6,078 nucleotides of DNA, taken from an uncultured bacterium (GTDB lineage: Bacteria; Armatimonadota; UBA5829; DSUL01). The stretch is taken from the NCBI GenBank assembly GCA_937967775.1, contig CALCJH010000409.1:1-6078 (forward strand), read 5' to 3'. This document shows, piece after piece, positions 5,495 through 6,078 of the stretch. Below the pieces are notes generated by a model. The model was not told the DNA's origin, did not search any database, and worked only from the letters and a program-made list of their open reading frames with translations. The translations under genes were made by a program, and so were the position numbers. Position 1 is the first letter of the stretch; each line of letters starts with the position of its first letter.

Positions 5495-6078
5495 ATGAGC
5501 GACATCAGGGTCACGGTCTGGGGCGAGTTCCGGCATGAGAAGAACGCATCGCACGAGGCTTCCCGCGTCTATCCCGACGGGATGCACACGGTCATCGCAA
5601 AGGCGCTGAACGAACAGCCGGGGATCGTCGCCAGGACGGCTACGCTGGATGAGCCGGAGCATGGCCTGACCGATGAGGTGCTGGCGGAGACGGACGTGAT
5701 GACGTGGTGGGGCCACACCGCACACGGGGAGGTGGACGACGCCATCGTCGAGAAGGTGGTCCGCCGCGTCTGGGAAGGAATGGGGTTCATCGCCCTGCAT
5801 TCCGCGCACTTCTCCAAGCCGTTCAAGCGGCTGATGGGCACGTCCTGCGATCTGAAGTGGCGCGAGGCGGACGAGAAAGCCCGGATGTGGGTGGTGGAAC
5901 CGGGACACCCCATTGCAAACGGTCTGGACCATTACTTCGAGCTGGAGCGCGAGGAGATGTACGGCGAGCGCTTCGACATCCCCACGCCGGATGAGCTGGT
6001 GTTCATCACGTGGTTTGAAGGGGGCGACGTGTTCCGAAGCGGCTGCTGCTGGACGCGCCAGAAGGGCCGCATCTTCTA
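5495..6078 (+). CDS. ThuA-family protein (trehalose utilisation), 3' end cut by window
   Basis: The visible 194 residues cover most of a ThuA-like protein, a class I glutamine-amidotransferase-like fold. From memory, close relatives run to about 240 residues, so only the last 40-50 appear to lie beyond the window. Recognisable blocks are VTVWGEFRHEK (6-16), YPDGMH (26-31), RTATLDEPEHGLT (47-59), DVMTWWGHTAHGEV (67-80), GMGFIALHSAHFSKPFKRLMGTSCDLKWRE (95-124) and YGERFDIPTPDELVFI (156-171). ThuA was linked to trehalose and sucrose use in rhizobia, and relatives occur with sugar dehydrogenases and glycosidases. The biochemical reaction is not settled. No signal peptide is seen. The ATG has AAAGGA at 5481-5486, eight bases upstream. 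The 81-base gap from the peptidase and the same orientation allow co-transcription, though the hairpins at the peptidase stop could separate them. Confidence 0.93.
   Translation, partial: MSDIRVTVWGEFRHEKNASHEASRVYPDGMHTVIAKALNEQPGIVARTATLDEPEHGLTDEVLAETDVMTWWGHTAHGEVDDAIVEKVVRRVWEGMGFIALHSAHFSKPFKRLMGTSCDLKWREADEKARMWVVEPGHPIANGLDHYFELEREEMYGERFDIPTPDELVFITWFEGGDVFRSGCCWTRQKGRIF

Noticed and set aside
1..6078. CRISPR array, insertion sequence, integrase or phage genes
   Set aside because: No regularly spaced repeats, no transposase or integrase motifs and no terminal repeats were found on either strand.

Overview
The window is 6,078 bases of gene-dense, high-GC bacterial chromosome. Coding regions abut closely, every start has a recognisable Shine-Dalgarno sequence, and two genes start with TTG. 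The gene set (a D-aminoacylase-family amidohydrolase, an S9 peptidase, a ThuA-family protein, YjbQ and a VapBC pair) suggests a free-living heterotroph. The general style fits lineages such as Armatimonadota, Chloroflexota or high-GC Bacillota, but I cannot name the taxon from these genes.

Layout. Positions 1-2222 hold two minus-strand genes, probably one operon. The upstream gene encodes an N-acyl-D-amino-acid deacylase-like enzyme (627-2222). The downstream gene encodes a membrane-anchored TolB-type beta-propeller protein (1-582, running off the window). A 185-base divergent intergenic region (2223-2407) separates them from five plus-strand genes: a YjbQ/UPF0047 protein (2408-2821), an AbrB-type antitoxin and PIN-domain toxin (2886-3128 and 3094-3519, overlapping), an S9-family oligopeptidase (3584-5413), and a ThuA-family protein (5495 to the window end, truncated by the edge). 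No stretch longer than 300 bases lacks a gene.

How they may work together. The deacylase would free D-amino acids from N-acylated forms, the S9 enzyme would trim peptides in the cytoplasm, and the ThuA protein is usually linked to sugar or glycoside use. This is compatible with scavenging of peptides and cell-wall debris, but that link is inferred from neighbourhood only. The VapBC pair is a self-contained toxin-antitoxin module with its own promoter, set between YjbQ and the peptidase.

The most informative non-coding signals are four. A perfect inverted repeat overlaps both the extended -10 and the Shine-Dalgarno sequence of the antitoxin gene. A near-identical GC-rich palindrome occurs on both sides of the deacylase gene. 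An 8-base inverted repeat lies upstream of the YjbQ gene. Two mutually exclusive small hairpins sit at the stop codon of the peptidase. I see no CRISPR array, RNA gene, insertion sequence or clearly new multi-gene system.
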